The notes under the pieces: generated by a model
Told to the model about the DNA's origin: nothing
The model's input: only the letters and a program-made list of their open reading frames with translations
Database searches by the model: none
Position numbers and translations under genes: made by a program
In this document: positions 1 to 7,513 of the stretch, piece after piece
Layout of the letters: the number at the start of each line of letters is the position of its first letter
How positions within the stretch are numbered: position 1 is the stretch's first letter
Assembly: GCA_964584165.1 (NCBI GenBank)
Contig: CAZOYW010000018.1
Location: 1 to 54,015, forward strand
Length of the DNA stretch: 54,015 bases
Source of the DNA: CAZKCI01 sp964584165
GTDB taxonomy: Bacteria > Auribacterota > Erginobacteria > Erginobacterales > CAZKCI01
Direction: 5' to 3'

Positions 1-112
1 CGAAGTAGACCCGGGTCAGGTCCTTGACCGCCCACTGCTGGGCGGAGGCGGGAAAGGCAAAAGCCAGGGCGAACACGAGGACGAGAAGAGCGACGCCGAC
101 GGCATTCTTCAT
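1..112 (-). CDS. Secreted FG-GAP-like repeat protein, N-terminal fragment cut by the window edge
   Basis: The ATG is at 112 with a GGGAG ribosome site a few bases upstream. The visible 37 residues start with a Sec signal peptide (MKNA, then a Val/Leu/Ala/Phe core, ending ASA-QQ). Immediately after the predicted cleavage site comes QWAVKDLTRVYF, which matches the WAVRNVTRVYFG motif found twice in each secreted paralogue at 46489-50023. This is therefore very probably a fourth member of that family, or a shorter relative with only the FG-GAP-like part. The rest lies outside the window, so total length and the presence of a beta-helix domain are unknown. The signal peptide runs straight into the WAV motif, without the calcium-loop segment that precedes it in the other three. 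Confidence 0.7.
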   Translation of the reverse strand, partial: MKNAVGVALLVLVFALAFAFPASAQQWAVKDLTRVYF

Positions 113-397
113 GACATCTCCCTTTTGGGGGGTTCGGAGGGTGTAGGCTATTGTTTTAAACTACCATCCGCAGAGGGGAAGCGGCAATAACAATTATAGG
201 TCCTATAGGACCTATGGGACCTATGAAAAGCAGTTTTAAACGGGCCGGCGCGATCGTCTGGCGGCTCTGGCCCGGGCGCATGCTCGTCCGCCACGGCTTC
301 CGAAAGACCGCTGCCGTCCCGGCGGAGTCATCCTGGCCCACGATTTCGGGGCGCCGAAGTGCCCGGGCGTGAAGAAGGCCTGGGACGAGTTCTTCTT
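113..397. other. Intergenic stretch with a short tandem/inverted repeat
   Basis: No convincing gene is seen. Positions about 195-229 hold a short repeat of AGGACCTAT-like units that is also self-complementary. It is flanked by two copies of GTTTTAAAC (153-161 and 233-241). The rest is high-GC sequence whose open frames look like composition shadows. Confidence 0.5.
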
Positions 398-1999
398 TCA
401 ATATTGGTACCTCTGCTCCGTCTCCGGCACCCACCACTTCGTGAAGTTCCAGGAGAGGCCGGCGGGAGCGGGATCGATCCCGCGAATGCGGCGGTTGACC
501 GCGGTGAGCGAGTAGGGCGTGTAGAGGAAGGTGTAGGGCTGGTCCAAGGCGATCAGCTCGTGGATGCGGTGGTAGATCGCCCGGCGCTCCTCCCGGTCGA
601 AGGTCCGCACCCCCTTGATGATCAGATCGTCCACCTCCGGGTTCCGGTAGGAGATGAAGTTCAGCTCCCCCTCCCCCATCGAGTCCGAGTGCCAGACGTT
701 GTAGAGGTCGGGGTCTACCGGCATCGTCCAGGCCAGGACCACCGCCTGGAACTTCTTCCGGTCGATGAACTCGCTCAGAAAGGTGGGCCAGGCGATCACC
801 TGGACCTCCGCCGCGACCCCGACCTCCGCCCACTGGCGCTGGACGATGACGGCGACGTCCTCCCGGACCTTGTTCCCCTGGTTGGTGATCAGCTTGAAGC
901 GCAGCGGGCGGCCGTCCTTCTCCCGGACGCCGTCGCGGTCCGAGTCCCTCCAGCCCGCCGCTTCGAGGAGGGCCCGGGCGGCGGAAGGGTCGTAGGGGAG
1001 TTCGGGGACGGCGTCGTTGTAGGACCAGGTCCCCTTCCAGAACGGCCCGGTGACCGTCTCGCCCAGGCCGAGGAGCACCCCCTCGATGATCCGCTGCCGA
1101 TCCACGGCCAGCGAGAGCGCGCGGCGGACGCGGACGTCCTGGAAGAGCGGGTCGAGAAGGTTGTAGCCGATGTAGGAATAGCCCCCGCTCCGGTAGGTGT
1201 ATTTGAGCCCGGAGAGGCGGAAGGGGGCGCTCTCGCTCCGGAAGCGGTATTGATAGGGCGTGAGCCCCATCACGTCGACCCCCCCGGTGATGAACTCGAG
1301 GTACTGCACGGCGAGATCGGGGATGACCCGGGTGACCCAGCGGTCGAGGTAGGGCCTGCCCTCGTAATAGGCGGGATTGGCCTCGAGGATCGTGTGCTCG
1401 TCGGTCCGCCACTCCCGGAAGACGAAGGGGCCGTTCCCCACCGGGCGGCGCCCGAAGGCCGAGCCGCGCAGGTCTTTCCCCTCGAGGAGATGGCTGGGGA
1501 TCACCCCCATCCCCAGCTTGGGGAGGGCGGGGGCGTAGGGCTCGCGGTAGCGGAAGACGACGGTCAGAGGGTCGGGGGCGGCGATCTCCTCGATGTCCCG
1601 GTAGGAGCCGGCGTAGGGGCAGGCGTTCTTCGGATCGAGGATGGCCTCGAAGGTGAACTTGACGTCGGCCGAAGTGCACGGGGAGCCGTCGTGCCATTTC
1701 ACCCCGTCGCGGAGGTGGAAGACGATCGTCAGGTTGTCGGCGGAGACCTCCCAGGAGCGGGCGAGGTCGCCCACGAGCTCCAGGTCCCGGTCGTACTTGA
1801 CCAGGCCGGAGAAGATCCGCCCGCAGACGTCGCTGGAGGCGGTGTCGTCGGCGAGGAAGGGGATGAGGGTGCGGCCGTCGGCGATCGAGGCCTCGACCAG
1901 GGAGTCGCCGGGGACCGGCTCTTCCTGTGCGGAGGAGGATCGGGGAAGAGGCAAGAGAACGAGAAGGACGGATATGATGTTCCGGGGGAGAGTTTTCAC
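398..1999 (-). CDS. ABC transporter substrate-binding protein, peptide/nickel (family 5) type
   Basis: A predicted periplasmic solute-binding protein of 533 aa, the usual size for OppA/DppA-type receptors that bind peptides, nickel or other solutes for ABC importers. The chosen start is GTG at 1999, giving a signal peptide (VKTLPRN, hydrophobic core, SSSA-QEE). The open frame continues upstream, but that part overlaps secG and does not look like protein. Family landmarks are the segments around LADDTASSDV, the WHDGSP...ADVKFTFE block, VGNGPF and the C-terminal periplasmic-lobe repeats. It follows gapA-pgk-tpiA-secG on the same strand; no permease or ATPase gene is next to it, so the transported substrate cannot be inferred. 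There is no Shine-Dalgarno sequence; a palindrome (2005-2036) sits 6 nt upstream of the GTG. Confidence 0.88.
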   Translation of the reverse strand: MKTLPRNIISVLLVLLPLPRSSSAQEEPVPGDSLVEASIADGRTLIPFLADDTASSDVCGRIFSGLVKYDRDLELVGDLARSWEVSADNLTIVFHLRDGVKWHDGSPCTSADVKFTFEAILDPKNACPYAGSYRDIEEIAAPDPLTVVFRYREPYAPALPKLGMGVIPSHLLEGKDLRGSAFGRRPVGNGPFVFREWRTDEHTILEANPAYYEGRPYLDRWVTRVIPDLAVQYLEFITGGVDVMGLTPYQYRFRSESAPFRLSGLKYTYRSGGYSYIGYNLLDPLFQDVRVRRALSLAVDRQRIIEGVLLGLGETVTGPFWKGTWSYNDAVPELPYDPSAARALLEAAGWRDSDRDGVREKDGRPLRFKLITNQGNKVREDVAVIVQRQWAEVGVAAEVQVIAWPTFLSEFIDRKKFQAVVLAWTMPVDPDLYNVWHSDSMGEGELNFISYRNPEVDDLIIKGVRTFDREERRAIYHRIHELIALDQPYTFLYTPYSLTAVNRRIRGIDPAPAGLSWNFTKWWVPETEQRYQY

Positions 2000-2004
2000 G
2001 TTAA

Positions 2005-2036
2005 CGTAGCCGCGGACCGGAAGGTCCGCGCCTACG
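2005..2036. repeat. Dispersed palindrome, GTAGCCGCGG family, copy 1
   Basis: CGCGGACC (2011-2018) and GGTCCGCG (2023-2030) form an 8-bp perfect stem with outer CGTAG/CTACG pairing. Related copies lie at 45316-45346 and 51711-51738. This copy ends just before the GTG start of the binding-protein gene. Confidence 0.75.
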
Positions 2037-2091
2037 ATAATCGCCGACCGGTCGCGGAACGGACGCCCGGGATGAGCGTCGCCTTCGGCCG

Positions 2092-2496
2092 TCAGAGGGC
2101 GGGAGAGGCGACCGGGACCGGGGCGGCGGGAACGGCTTCGGAGGACGGCGCGCTGCCCGAATCGGGAGCGGGGATGGCGTCCTCCGCCGGAACGGAAGCG
2201 CCGGAAGACCCCGGCGCGGCCGGCAGCTGGGCGGCGGCCCGGGAGATCTCGTCGCCCAGCGACCGGTCGGTGCGGGTGGAGAGAAGGGCGAGCGCCAGCG
2301 ACAGGCACATGAAGAGGATGGCCAGGACCGTGGTCGTCTTGGTGAGCACGTCTCCGGTCCGGGCGCCGAAGATAGTCTGGGAGCCGCCGCCGAAGACGCC
2401 GGCCAGCCCCTCCCCCTTGCCCGACTGGAGGAGAACGATCACGATCAGGGCGACGCAGACGATGATGTAAAGGGCGATGAGGATGGGTTCCAGCAT
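2092..2496 (-). CDS. secG: Preprotein translocase subunit SecG
   Basis: SecG is the small inner-membrane subunit that assists SecYEG protein export. The protein has 134 aa. An N-terminal membrane segment (about residues 3-22) is followed by the family signature around VLLQSGKGEGLAGVFGGG and the FGARTGD...LTKTT block, then a second membrane segment (about 55-75). The C-terminal 55 residues are a Pro/Ala/Ser-rich tail that is longer than in minimal SecG proteins and not conserved. It lies 163 bases downstream of tpiA on the same strand; gap-pgk-tpi-secG is a recurring bacterial gene order. The start is the ATG at 2496. The identification rests on the signature and the context and is secure. Confidence 0.95.
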   Translation of the reverse strand: MLEPILIALYIIVCVALIVIVLLQSGKGEGLAGVFGGGSQTIFGARTGDVLTKTTTVLAILFMCLSLALALLSTRTDRSLGDEISRAAAQLPAAPGSSGASVPAEDAIPAPDSGSAPSSEAVPAAPVPVASPAL

Positions 2497-2570
2497 GGGC
2501 TCTCTTCTTTCTTAACGGATGTTTTATGCTCTCACGCGGATTGCCGCGTGTCCAGGACAATGATCGAATC

Positions 2571-2634
2571 TGTGGGAGCGGCGTCCCGCCGCGATCCGGG
2601 CCGATGGGGATCGGGGCGAGACGCCCCTCCCACA
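2571..2634. repeat. REP-like cloverleaf element, TGTGGGAG family, copy 1
   Basis: Outer arms TGTGGGAG/CTCCCACA enclose two hairpins, GCGGCG-CGCCGC and GGGGCG-CGCCCC. It lies between tpiA and secG. Other copies are at 50033-50118, 50149-50204, 53665-53726 and 53764-53827. A separate hairpin (CACGCGG/CCGCGTG) is at 2533-2550. Confidence 0.85.
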
Positions 2635-2659
2635 GTGCGTCACAAGGTATGTCCTATGC

Positions 2660-3418
2660 CTACGCCAGCCCGTTCCTGACGATGGCGATGAAGGACTTCG
2701 CCTCCAGGCTCGCTCCCCCGACCAGGAAGCCGTCGATGTCCGCCTCCGCCATCAGCGCCCGGGCGTTGTCCGGCTTGACCGAGCCTCCGTAGAGAATCCG
2801 CAGGCCGGCGGAGAGGTCCGCACCGAAGCGCTCGGCGAGCCAGGAGCGGATGAAAGCGTGGGTCTCCTGGGCGATCCGGGGGGTGGCGGTCTTCCCCGTC
2901 CCGATCGCCCAGATCGGCTCGTAGGCGATGACGAGCTTAAGGACCCTCTCCGCGCCCAGGGGGCGGATCCCTTCCTCGAGCTGCTTCCGGATGAACTCCT
3001 GGGTCACCCCCTGCTCCCGCTTCTCCAGCGGCTCGCCGACGCAGACCACCGGGGTGAGCGAGGACTCGAGCGCCGCGGCCGCCTTCCGGTTCACCGTGGC
3101 GTCGGTCTCGCCGAAATACTGGCGGCGCTCCGAGTGGCCGACGATGACGTAGCGGCAGCCGGCGTCGGCGAGGAGGGGGCCCGAGACCTCGCCGGTGAAG
3201 GCGCCGGACTTCTCCCAGTAGAGGTCCTGGCCGCCCAGGAGGAGCGGGCTCCCGGCGAGGACGTCTCCCACCGCGCTCAAGGCGGTGAAGACGGGGCAGA
3301 GGAGGACGTCGGCGGACGAGACGTCGGCGAGCTCCCTTTTCAGCTCGCCGGCCAGGCGCACCGCCTCCGGGACGGTCTTGTTGAGCTTCCAGTTACCGGC
3401 GAACAGCGGTCTTCTCAT
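2660..3418 (-). CDS. tpiA: Triosephosphate isomerase
   Basis: Interconverts dihydroxyacetone phosphate and glyceraldehyde 3-phosphate in cytoplasmic glycolysis and gluconeogenesis. At 252 aa it has the standard length. Catalytic residues are visible: N9 and K11 in FAGNWKLNKT, H95 in VGHSERR, and E167 in AYEPIWAIGTGKT. The phosphate-binding YGGSVKPDNA motif lies near the C-terminus. It follows pgk on the minus strand. The ATG at 3418 has no Shine-Dalgarno sequence; instead its first two bases are the end of a 16-bp arm of an inverted repeat whose other arm covers the pgk stop codon. Confidence 0.98.
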   Translation of the reverse strand: MRRPLFAGNWKLNKTVPEAVRLAGELKRELADVSSADVLLCPVFTALSAVGDVLAGSPLLLGGQDLYWEKSGAFTGEVSGPLLADAGCRYVIVGHSERRQYFGETDATVNRKAAAALESSLTPVVCVGEPLEKREQGVTQEFIRKQLEEGIRPLGAERVLKLVIAYEPIWAIGTGKTATPRIAQETHAFIRSWLAERFGADLSAGLRILYGGSVKPDNARALMAEADIDGFLVGGASLEAKSFIAIVRNGLA

Positions 3419-3518
3419 AAATAATCAGCGCCTCGATGATGGTTAGCTGGCCCTGACTTCGTTCATTCGTATCAGCCCGAACCCCGGTGCTGCAAAGAAA
3501 CCGGCGCTGATTATTTAT
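3417..3518. repeat. Inverted repeat joining the pgk stop codon and the tpiA start codon
   Basis: Arms at 3417-3432 and 3503-3518 are 16-bp perfect complements (ATAAATAATCAGCGCC and its reverse), separated by 70 bases. On the minus strand the first arm contains the pgk TAA and the second arm runs into the tpiA ATG. Folding would place both signals in one stem. Confidence 0.8.
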
Positions 3519-4728
3519 CGGTCAAGGCGGCGATGCCGGGGAGGACCTTCCCCTCCAGGAACTCCAGGGAGGCCCCGCCGCCGGTCGAGATGTGGGTGAT
3601 CTTATCCGCCATCCCGCTTTCGTTGACCGCCGCCACCGAGTCCCCTCCCCCGACGATGGTGACGGCGGAGGAGGCGGCCATGGCCCGGGCCACGGCGAAG
3701 GTGCCGGCGGCGAACGGGGCCATCTCGAAGACGCCCATCGGCCCGTTCCAGAGAACGGTCTTGGCCCGGGCGATCTCCGCCGAGAAGAGGCGGATCGTCT
3801 GAGGGCCGATGTCCATCCCCAGGAAGCCGGCGGGGATCCCGTCTTGGGGAACGATCCGGCTCGGGGCGTCGGCGGCGAAGCGCTCGGCCACGACGTGGTC
3901 GACGGGGAGAATGATCCTCGCCTTCTTCGCCGCGGCCTTGGCCAGGATCTCCTGGACCAGGGCGGGAACGTCGATCCGCCTCCCCTTCTTGTCGGTGATC
4001 GCCCCCTCGGTCTTGGAGGCCCCCACGGCGACTCCGGAGGCCTTGAGGAAGGTGTAGGCCATCGCCCCCCCGATCAGGAGAGCGTCCACCCGGTCGAGGA
4101 GGTTCTTGATCACCTTGATCTTGTCCGAGACCTTGGCGCCGCCCAGGATGGCGACGAAGGGGCGGGCGGGATTCTCCACCGCCCGGCCGAGGTAGTCGAT
4201 CTCCTTCCTCAGGAGGTAGCCGCTGGCCGCCTGGGGCAGCAGCCGGGCCACCCCCACCATCGAGGCGTGGGCGCGGTGGGCGGTCCCGAAGGCGTCGTCG
4301 ACGTAGACGTCGCCGAGGGCGGCCAGCTTTTGGGCGAAGGACTCGTCGCCGGCCTCCTCGCCGGGGTGGAAGCGCAAGTTCTCGAGGAGCAGGACGTCCC
4401 CGGCCTTCATCCCGGCGACCGCCGCGGCCGCTTTCTCCCCCACGCAATCGTCGGCGAAGGCCACGGGCTTCCCGAGGAGCTCGGAGAGGCGGACGGCGAC
4501 CGGGGAGAGGCTCGCGGCCGGGTCACGCTTCCCGTCGGGGCGGCCCAGGTGCGACATCAGGATCGCCTTTCCCCCCCGGGCGGCCACGTAGCGAATGGTG
4601 GGGAGGGCGGCCCGGATCCGCGTGTCGTCGGTGATTCCGCCGCTCTGGTCCAGGGGGACGTTGAAGTCCACCCGGACCAGGACCCGCTTCCCTTTAAGAT
4701 CGAGGTCTTCGACGAAAAGCTTGGACAT
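3511..4728 (-). CDS. pgk: Phosphoglycerate kinase
   Basis: Transfers phosphate from 1,3-bisphosphoglycerate to ADP in glycolysis. Its 405 aa match the family. Recognisable blocks are the N-terminal RVDFNVPLD segment, LMSHLGRPDGKRDP (substrate loop), ENLRFHPGEE, the LGGAKVSDKI hinge-region segment and the nucleotide-binding WNGPMGVFE and GGGDSVAAV loops near the C-terminus. The ATG at 4728 has an AAGGAGAC ribosome site about 8 nt upstream. It lies between gapA and tpiA on the same strand, presumably in one transcript. Confidence 0.98.
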   Translation of the reverse strand: MSKLFVEDLDLKGKRVLVRVDFNVPLDQSGGITDDTRIRAALPTIRYVAARGGKAILMSHLGRPDGKRDPAASLSPVAVRLSELLGKPVAFADDCVGEKAAAAVAGMKAGDVLLLENLRFHPGEEAGDESFAQKLAALGDVYVDDAFGTAHRAHASMVGVARLLPQAASGYLLRKEIDYLGRAVENPARPFVAILGGAKVSDKIKVIKNLLDRVDALLIGGAMAYTFLKASGVAVGASKTEGAITDKKGRRIDVPALVQEILAKAAAKKARIILPVDHVVAERFAADAPSRIVPQDGIPAGFLGMDIGPQTIRLFSAEIARAKTVLWNGPMGVFEMAPFAAGTFAVARAMAASSAVTIVGGGDSVAAVNESGMADKITHISTGGGASLEFLEGKVLPGIAALTDK

Positions 4729-4830
4729 ACAAGATGTCTCCTTCTGGCTAAAATTCGAAACCGCCAGCGATAGAATTTTTCTCCCGCCGCCCGATCGGCC
4801 ATGGTTCGGCGCAGCCGAGTATCGGATCGG

Positions 4831-5838
4831 CTACTTGGCCATCAGCTTCAGCATGTCCCGGCAGCGGCAGGAGTAGCCCCACTCGTTGTCATACCAGGCC
4901 ACCACCTTGACCAGGCTCCCTTCCATGACCATGGTGCAGAGGGAGTCGAAGATCGCGGAGGCCGGATTGCCGATGATGTCGATGGAGACGATCGGCTCGG
5001 TCTGGTACTCGATGATCCCCTTGAGGGCGCCCGCCGCCGCCGCCCGGACCGCGGAGTTGACCTCCTCCCCGGTGACCGGCCGGGCGAGCTCGACCGTGAG
5101 GTCGATGACGGAGCCGTCGGAAACAGGGACGCGCAGGGAGTAGCCGTCCAACTTGCCCTTCAAGGCCGGGAGAACCTTCCCCACCGCCCGGGCGGCGCCG
5201 GTGGTGGTGGGGATGATCGACATCGCCGCCGCCCGCGCCCGGCGCAGGTCCTTGTGCGGCAGGTCGAGGATCCTCTGGTCGTTGGTGTAGGCGTGGCAGG
5301 TGACCATCAATCCCCGCTTGATCCCGAAGGCATCGTGGAGGACCTTGGCCACGGGGGCGAGGCAGTTGGTGGTGCAGGAGGCGTTGGAGATGAAGGTTAG
5401 GTCCGGCGTGAGCTCCCGGTCGTTCACTCCCATCACGATCAGCTTGACCTTGCCCTCGGGGTCCTTTTTCGGCGGAACGGTGAGGAGGACCTTCTTCGCC
5501 CCGGCGGCGACGTGCTTCTGCAGATCGTCGATGGCGGTGAAGACGCCGGTGGACTCGAGGACGATCTGGACCCCTAGGGCCTTCCAGGGGAGCTCGGAGG
5601 GGTCTTTGACCTTGAGGACCTTGACCGCGTGACCGTTGACCACCAGGGAGTCGCCTTTGGCCTCGACCGTCCCCTCGAAACGCCCGTGGACGGAATCGTA
5701 CTTCAGGAGATGGGCCAGGGTGGGGGCGTCGGTGAGATCGTTGATCGCCGCCACCTCGAACATGGGCTCGGACGAGAGCAAGCGGAAGACCTGCCGGCCG
5801 ATCCGACCGAAGCCGTTGATGCCGATTTTTACCGTCAT
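4831..5838 (-). CDS. gapA: Glyceraldehyde-3-phosphate dehydrogenase, NAD type
   Basis: Oxidises and phosphorylates glyceraldehyde 3-phosphate in glycolysis. The protein has 335 aa. The Rossmann start GINGFGRIGR, the catalytic cysteine (C155 in SNASCTTNCLAP) and the active-site histidine in the VTCHAYTND segment are all present. An aspartate after the second strand (INDL, about residue 34) suggests preference for NAD over NADP. The ATG at 5838 is preceded by a strong AAGGAGG site. It is the first gene of the gapA-pgk-tpiA-secG run. Confidence 0.98.
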   Translation of the reverse strand: MTVKIGINGFGRIGRQVFRLLSSEPMFEVAAINDLTDAPTLAHLLKYDSVHGRFEGTVEAKGDSLVVNGHAVKVLKVKDPSELPWKALGVQIVLESTGVFTAIDDLQKHVAAGAKKVLLTVPPKKDPEGKVKLIVMGVNDRELTPDLTFISNASCTTNCLAPVAKVLHDAFGIKRGLMVTCHAYTNDQRILDLPHKDLRRARAAAMSIIPTTTGAARAVGKVLPALKGKLDGYSLRVPVSDGSVIDLTVELARPVTGEEVNSAVRAAAAGALKGIIEYQTEPIVSIDIIGNPASAIFDSLCTMVMEGSLVKVVAWYDNEWGYSCRCRDMLKLMAK

Positions 5839-5955
5839 GATGCTGCCTCCTTAAGTAAAGGTGTGGGACGAAACTCCGTCAACGCCCGGCTCCCGCGGGG
5901 AGCGGGGCCGGCGAGGGGGAGGAATCTACTACCCCGCCGGGGGATTTGCCAGATT

Positions 5956-5986
5956 TTTTTTCCGGGCCCCCCGGGCCCGGAAAAAA
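5956..5986. repeat. Hairpin downstream of ogt: U-rich/A-rich arms with GC core
   Basis: TTTTTTCCGGGCCC (5956-5969), a 3-nt loop, then GGGCCCGGAAAAAA (5973-5986): a 14-bp perfect stem. It has no T-tract after the stem on either strand, so it is not a textbook terminator. It could still end transcription from ogt toward gapA. Confidence 0.6.
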
Positions 5987-6027
5987 TAAGCTGGGATGGC
6001 GCGCTGGCCTGACGGCAGGCAGCGACT

Positions 6028-6585
6028 TCACGGATTGTAGAGGGCGGCGACCACGGCCCGGCCCCGGCGGTCGAAGGCGATCCCCTCCCGCTCGAGGAGG
6101 GCGCGCTTGAGGACGGACTCCCGCCTCCCCTGAAACCCCCCGGGCCTCTTGTCCGACCGGATCACGCGGTGACAGGGGACGACGATCGGGAAGGGGTTGG
6201 CGGCCAGCGCGTTTCCGACCGCCCGCGCCCCGCCGGGCGACCCGAGGCCGGAGGCGACCAGGCCGTAGGAGCTGACCGCGCCCCGCGGTATCCGGTGGAC
6301 GGCCCGGAGGACCGCGATCTGGAAGGGCGGGCAGGCGCCCAGGTCGAGGGCGGCGAGGGAAAAACGCACGCTCTCCCCGGTGAGGGAGGCCTCGATCCGG
6401 CGGGCCAGGCACTCGATCATCCCGCAGGAGGAGCCGGGGGCGGCGGGGAGAGGCGCCGGCGCGGCGCGGGAGAAAGCGGGGAGGAGGATCCGGACGACGC
6501 GGGGAGCGCGCCGGTCGGGCCGCCAGAGAACGGTCACCGGGCCGATGGGCGTCGGGGAGACGACCCTCGCGCGCAGGCGGATCAC
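6028..6585 (-). CDS. ogt: Methylated-DNA-[protein]-cysteine S-methyltransferase
   Basis: A suicide DNA-repair protein that removes alkyl groups from O6 of guanine onto its own cysteine. The protein has 185 aa. The C-terminal DNA-binding/active-site domain is clear: FQIAVLRAVHRIPRGAVSSYG (helix-turn-helix region), ARAVGNALAANPFPIVVPCHRV with acceptor C138, and the GGFQGRRESVLKRALLEREG tail. The N-terminal ~85 residues are poorly conserved, as usual. The GTG start at 6585 is supported by AAGGAG 8 nt upstream. It lies 5 bases after the membrane-anchored protein gene, so the two are probably co-transcribed. Confidence 0.93.
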   Translation of the reverse strand: MIRLRARVVSPTPIGPVTVLWRPDRRAPRVVRILLPAFSRAAPAPLPAAPGSSCGMIECLARRIEASLTGESVRFSLAALDLGACPPFQIAVLRAVHRIPRGAVSSYGLVASGLGSPGGARAVGNALAANPFPIVVPCHRVIRSDKRPGGFQGRRESVLKRALLEREGIAFDRRGRAVVAALYNP

Positions 6586-6590
6586 CCGGT

Positions 6591-7253
6591 TTACTCCTTG
6601 AGCTTGATGACGAGAAGACCGTCGCGAACCTCAAGGTTCTCCACCCCCCGGGAGAAGAGGCTCCAGAAACCCCCTTCGCCGCCGAACTCACGGACGAGGT
6701 TCGTATTCTTGATGTCTCCCCACCAGGCGCCGGGCAGGGGGATGCCCCCGAGGGAGACGCCGCGGATGGCGACCACCGGCTTCCCCTCCGCGAAGCTCAA
6801 AGCCACCCCGCACCTGATCTTCAGGGTCTTGCCCCCCAGGACGGGGATATCCTCGTCCAGGGGGACCAGAAGCTTGACGCTGACCAGGTCGTCGGAGAGG
6901 TCGATGGCAACCCGCCGAGCCGCCTCCTCGTCCCGGGCGATCAGCGCGTTCAGTTCCTTCTCGCTGATATGGACCTCGCGGGAGGCGTCGTCCTCCGCGT
7001 AGCGTTCGGGCTCCAGGCGATCGGAGGGGCTAGCCGGCCGAGACGGGTCCAGCCGCTCCAGCTTGGCGGCCAGCACCTTCTCCTCCCCCTCGCTCAGCCG
7101 GGTCGGGCTGAACTTGCCGGCGTAGACGTTGGATTTGACCCACCAGACGGCGAGCAGGGCGAGCACCGCGACGATCGCCAGCAGGATGCCGAAGACATGC
7201 AGGCAACCCAACCGGAAAGGCTTCTTAGCGCCGGGCAAGCTTTCTCCCATCAT
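6591..7253 (-). CDS. Membrane-anchored conserved hypothetical protein
   Basis: A 220-aa protein with one N-terminal membrane segment (about residues 16-38, LGCLHVFGILLAIVAV...), then a soluble, presumably periplasmic, region. Features include the ISEKELNALIARDEE motif (about 95-110), an alternating beta-strand-rich core (VSVKLLVPLDEDIPVLGGKTLKIR) and a C-terminal FGGEGGFWSL...VRDGLLVIKLKE segment. I believe similar proteins occur in Verrucomicrobia and related groups, but I know of no assigned function. An AAAGGAG site precedes two adjacent ATG codons (7253 and 7250); the second has the better spacing. It is followed 5 bases later by ogt. Confidence 0.8.
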   Translation of the reverse strand: MMGESLPGAKKPFRLGCLHVFGILLAIVAVLALLAVWWVKSNVYAGKFSPTRLSEGEEKVLAAKLERLDPSRPASPSDRLEPERYAEDDASREVHISEKELNALIARDEEAARRVAIDLSDDLVSVKLLVPLDEDIPVLGGKTLKIRCGVALSFAEGKPVVAIRGVSLGGIPLPGAWWGDIKNTNLVREFGGEGGFWSLFSRGVENLEVRDGLLVIKLKE

Positions 7254-7291
7254 ACGGCTCCTTTCAACCCGAATGGTTCAATGGTCTCTTT

Positions 7292-7323
7292 TTGCTGGCG
7301 AAGCTAGCGGGACCGGATATAAT
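7292..7323 (+). promoter_or_regulatory. Sigma70-type promoter for the small basic protein gene
   Basis: A perfect TATAAT (7318-7323) lies about 15 bases upstream of an AAAGGAG ribosome site. The -35-like TTGCTG (7292-7297) is spaced 20 bp, longer than ideal. It points in the plus direction, opposite to the neighbouring genes. Confidence 0.55.
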
Positions 7324-7353
7324 CTCGGCCGGACAAGAAAGGAGCTTTTGCAG

Positions 7354-7467
7354 ATGAGCCGACAGTACAACTGCCGGGAAAAACGCGCGCGGGCCAGAAG
7401 GCGGATCAAGCGCCAGAAGAAGACCGCCCGCGCCGCGGCGGCGAAAAAGCCCGCCCCCAAGGCCTAG
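7354..7467 (+). CDS. Small basic protein (37 aa)
   Basis: A 37-residue protein beginning MSRQYNCREKRARARRR, with about half its residues Arg, Lys or His and an Ala/Lys/Pro tail; the net charge is strongly positive. The ATG at 7354 has an AAAGGAG site 9 nt upstream and a consensus -10 box before that. It is the only plus-strand gene in the first 42 kb. It resembles short basic proteins in PVC-type genomes that I suspect bind RNA or ribosomes, but that similarity is from memory. It lies tail to tail with the acyl-CoA synthetase gene. Confidence 0.7.
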   Translation: MSRQYNCREKRARARRRIKRQKKTARAAAAKKPAPKA

Positions 7468-7513
7468 CCCGGATCTTTCACGACGATCGTCCGATCGTCC
7501 CGAATAAGCCAAA

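Noticed and set aside
156..1697. Very long open frames on both strands overlapping well-identified genes, here and throughout the window
   Set aside because: They are Arg/Pro/Gly-rich shadows caused by high GC; the overlapping frame encodes a recognised protein.
2000..2560. N-terminal extension of the binding-protein frame to a TTG at 2560
   Set aside because: The extension overlaps secG, contains no protein-like features and would hide the signal peptide.
5854..5882. A TTGACG-17-TTTACT promoter for gapA
   Set aside because: The spacing is ideal but the predicted transcription start would fall inside the AAGGAGG ribosome site, so this promoter alone could not give a translatable message.
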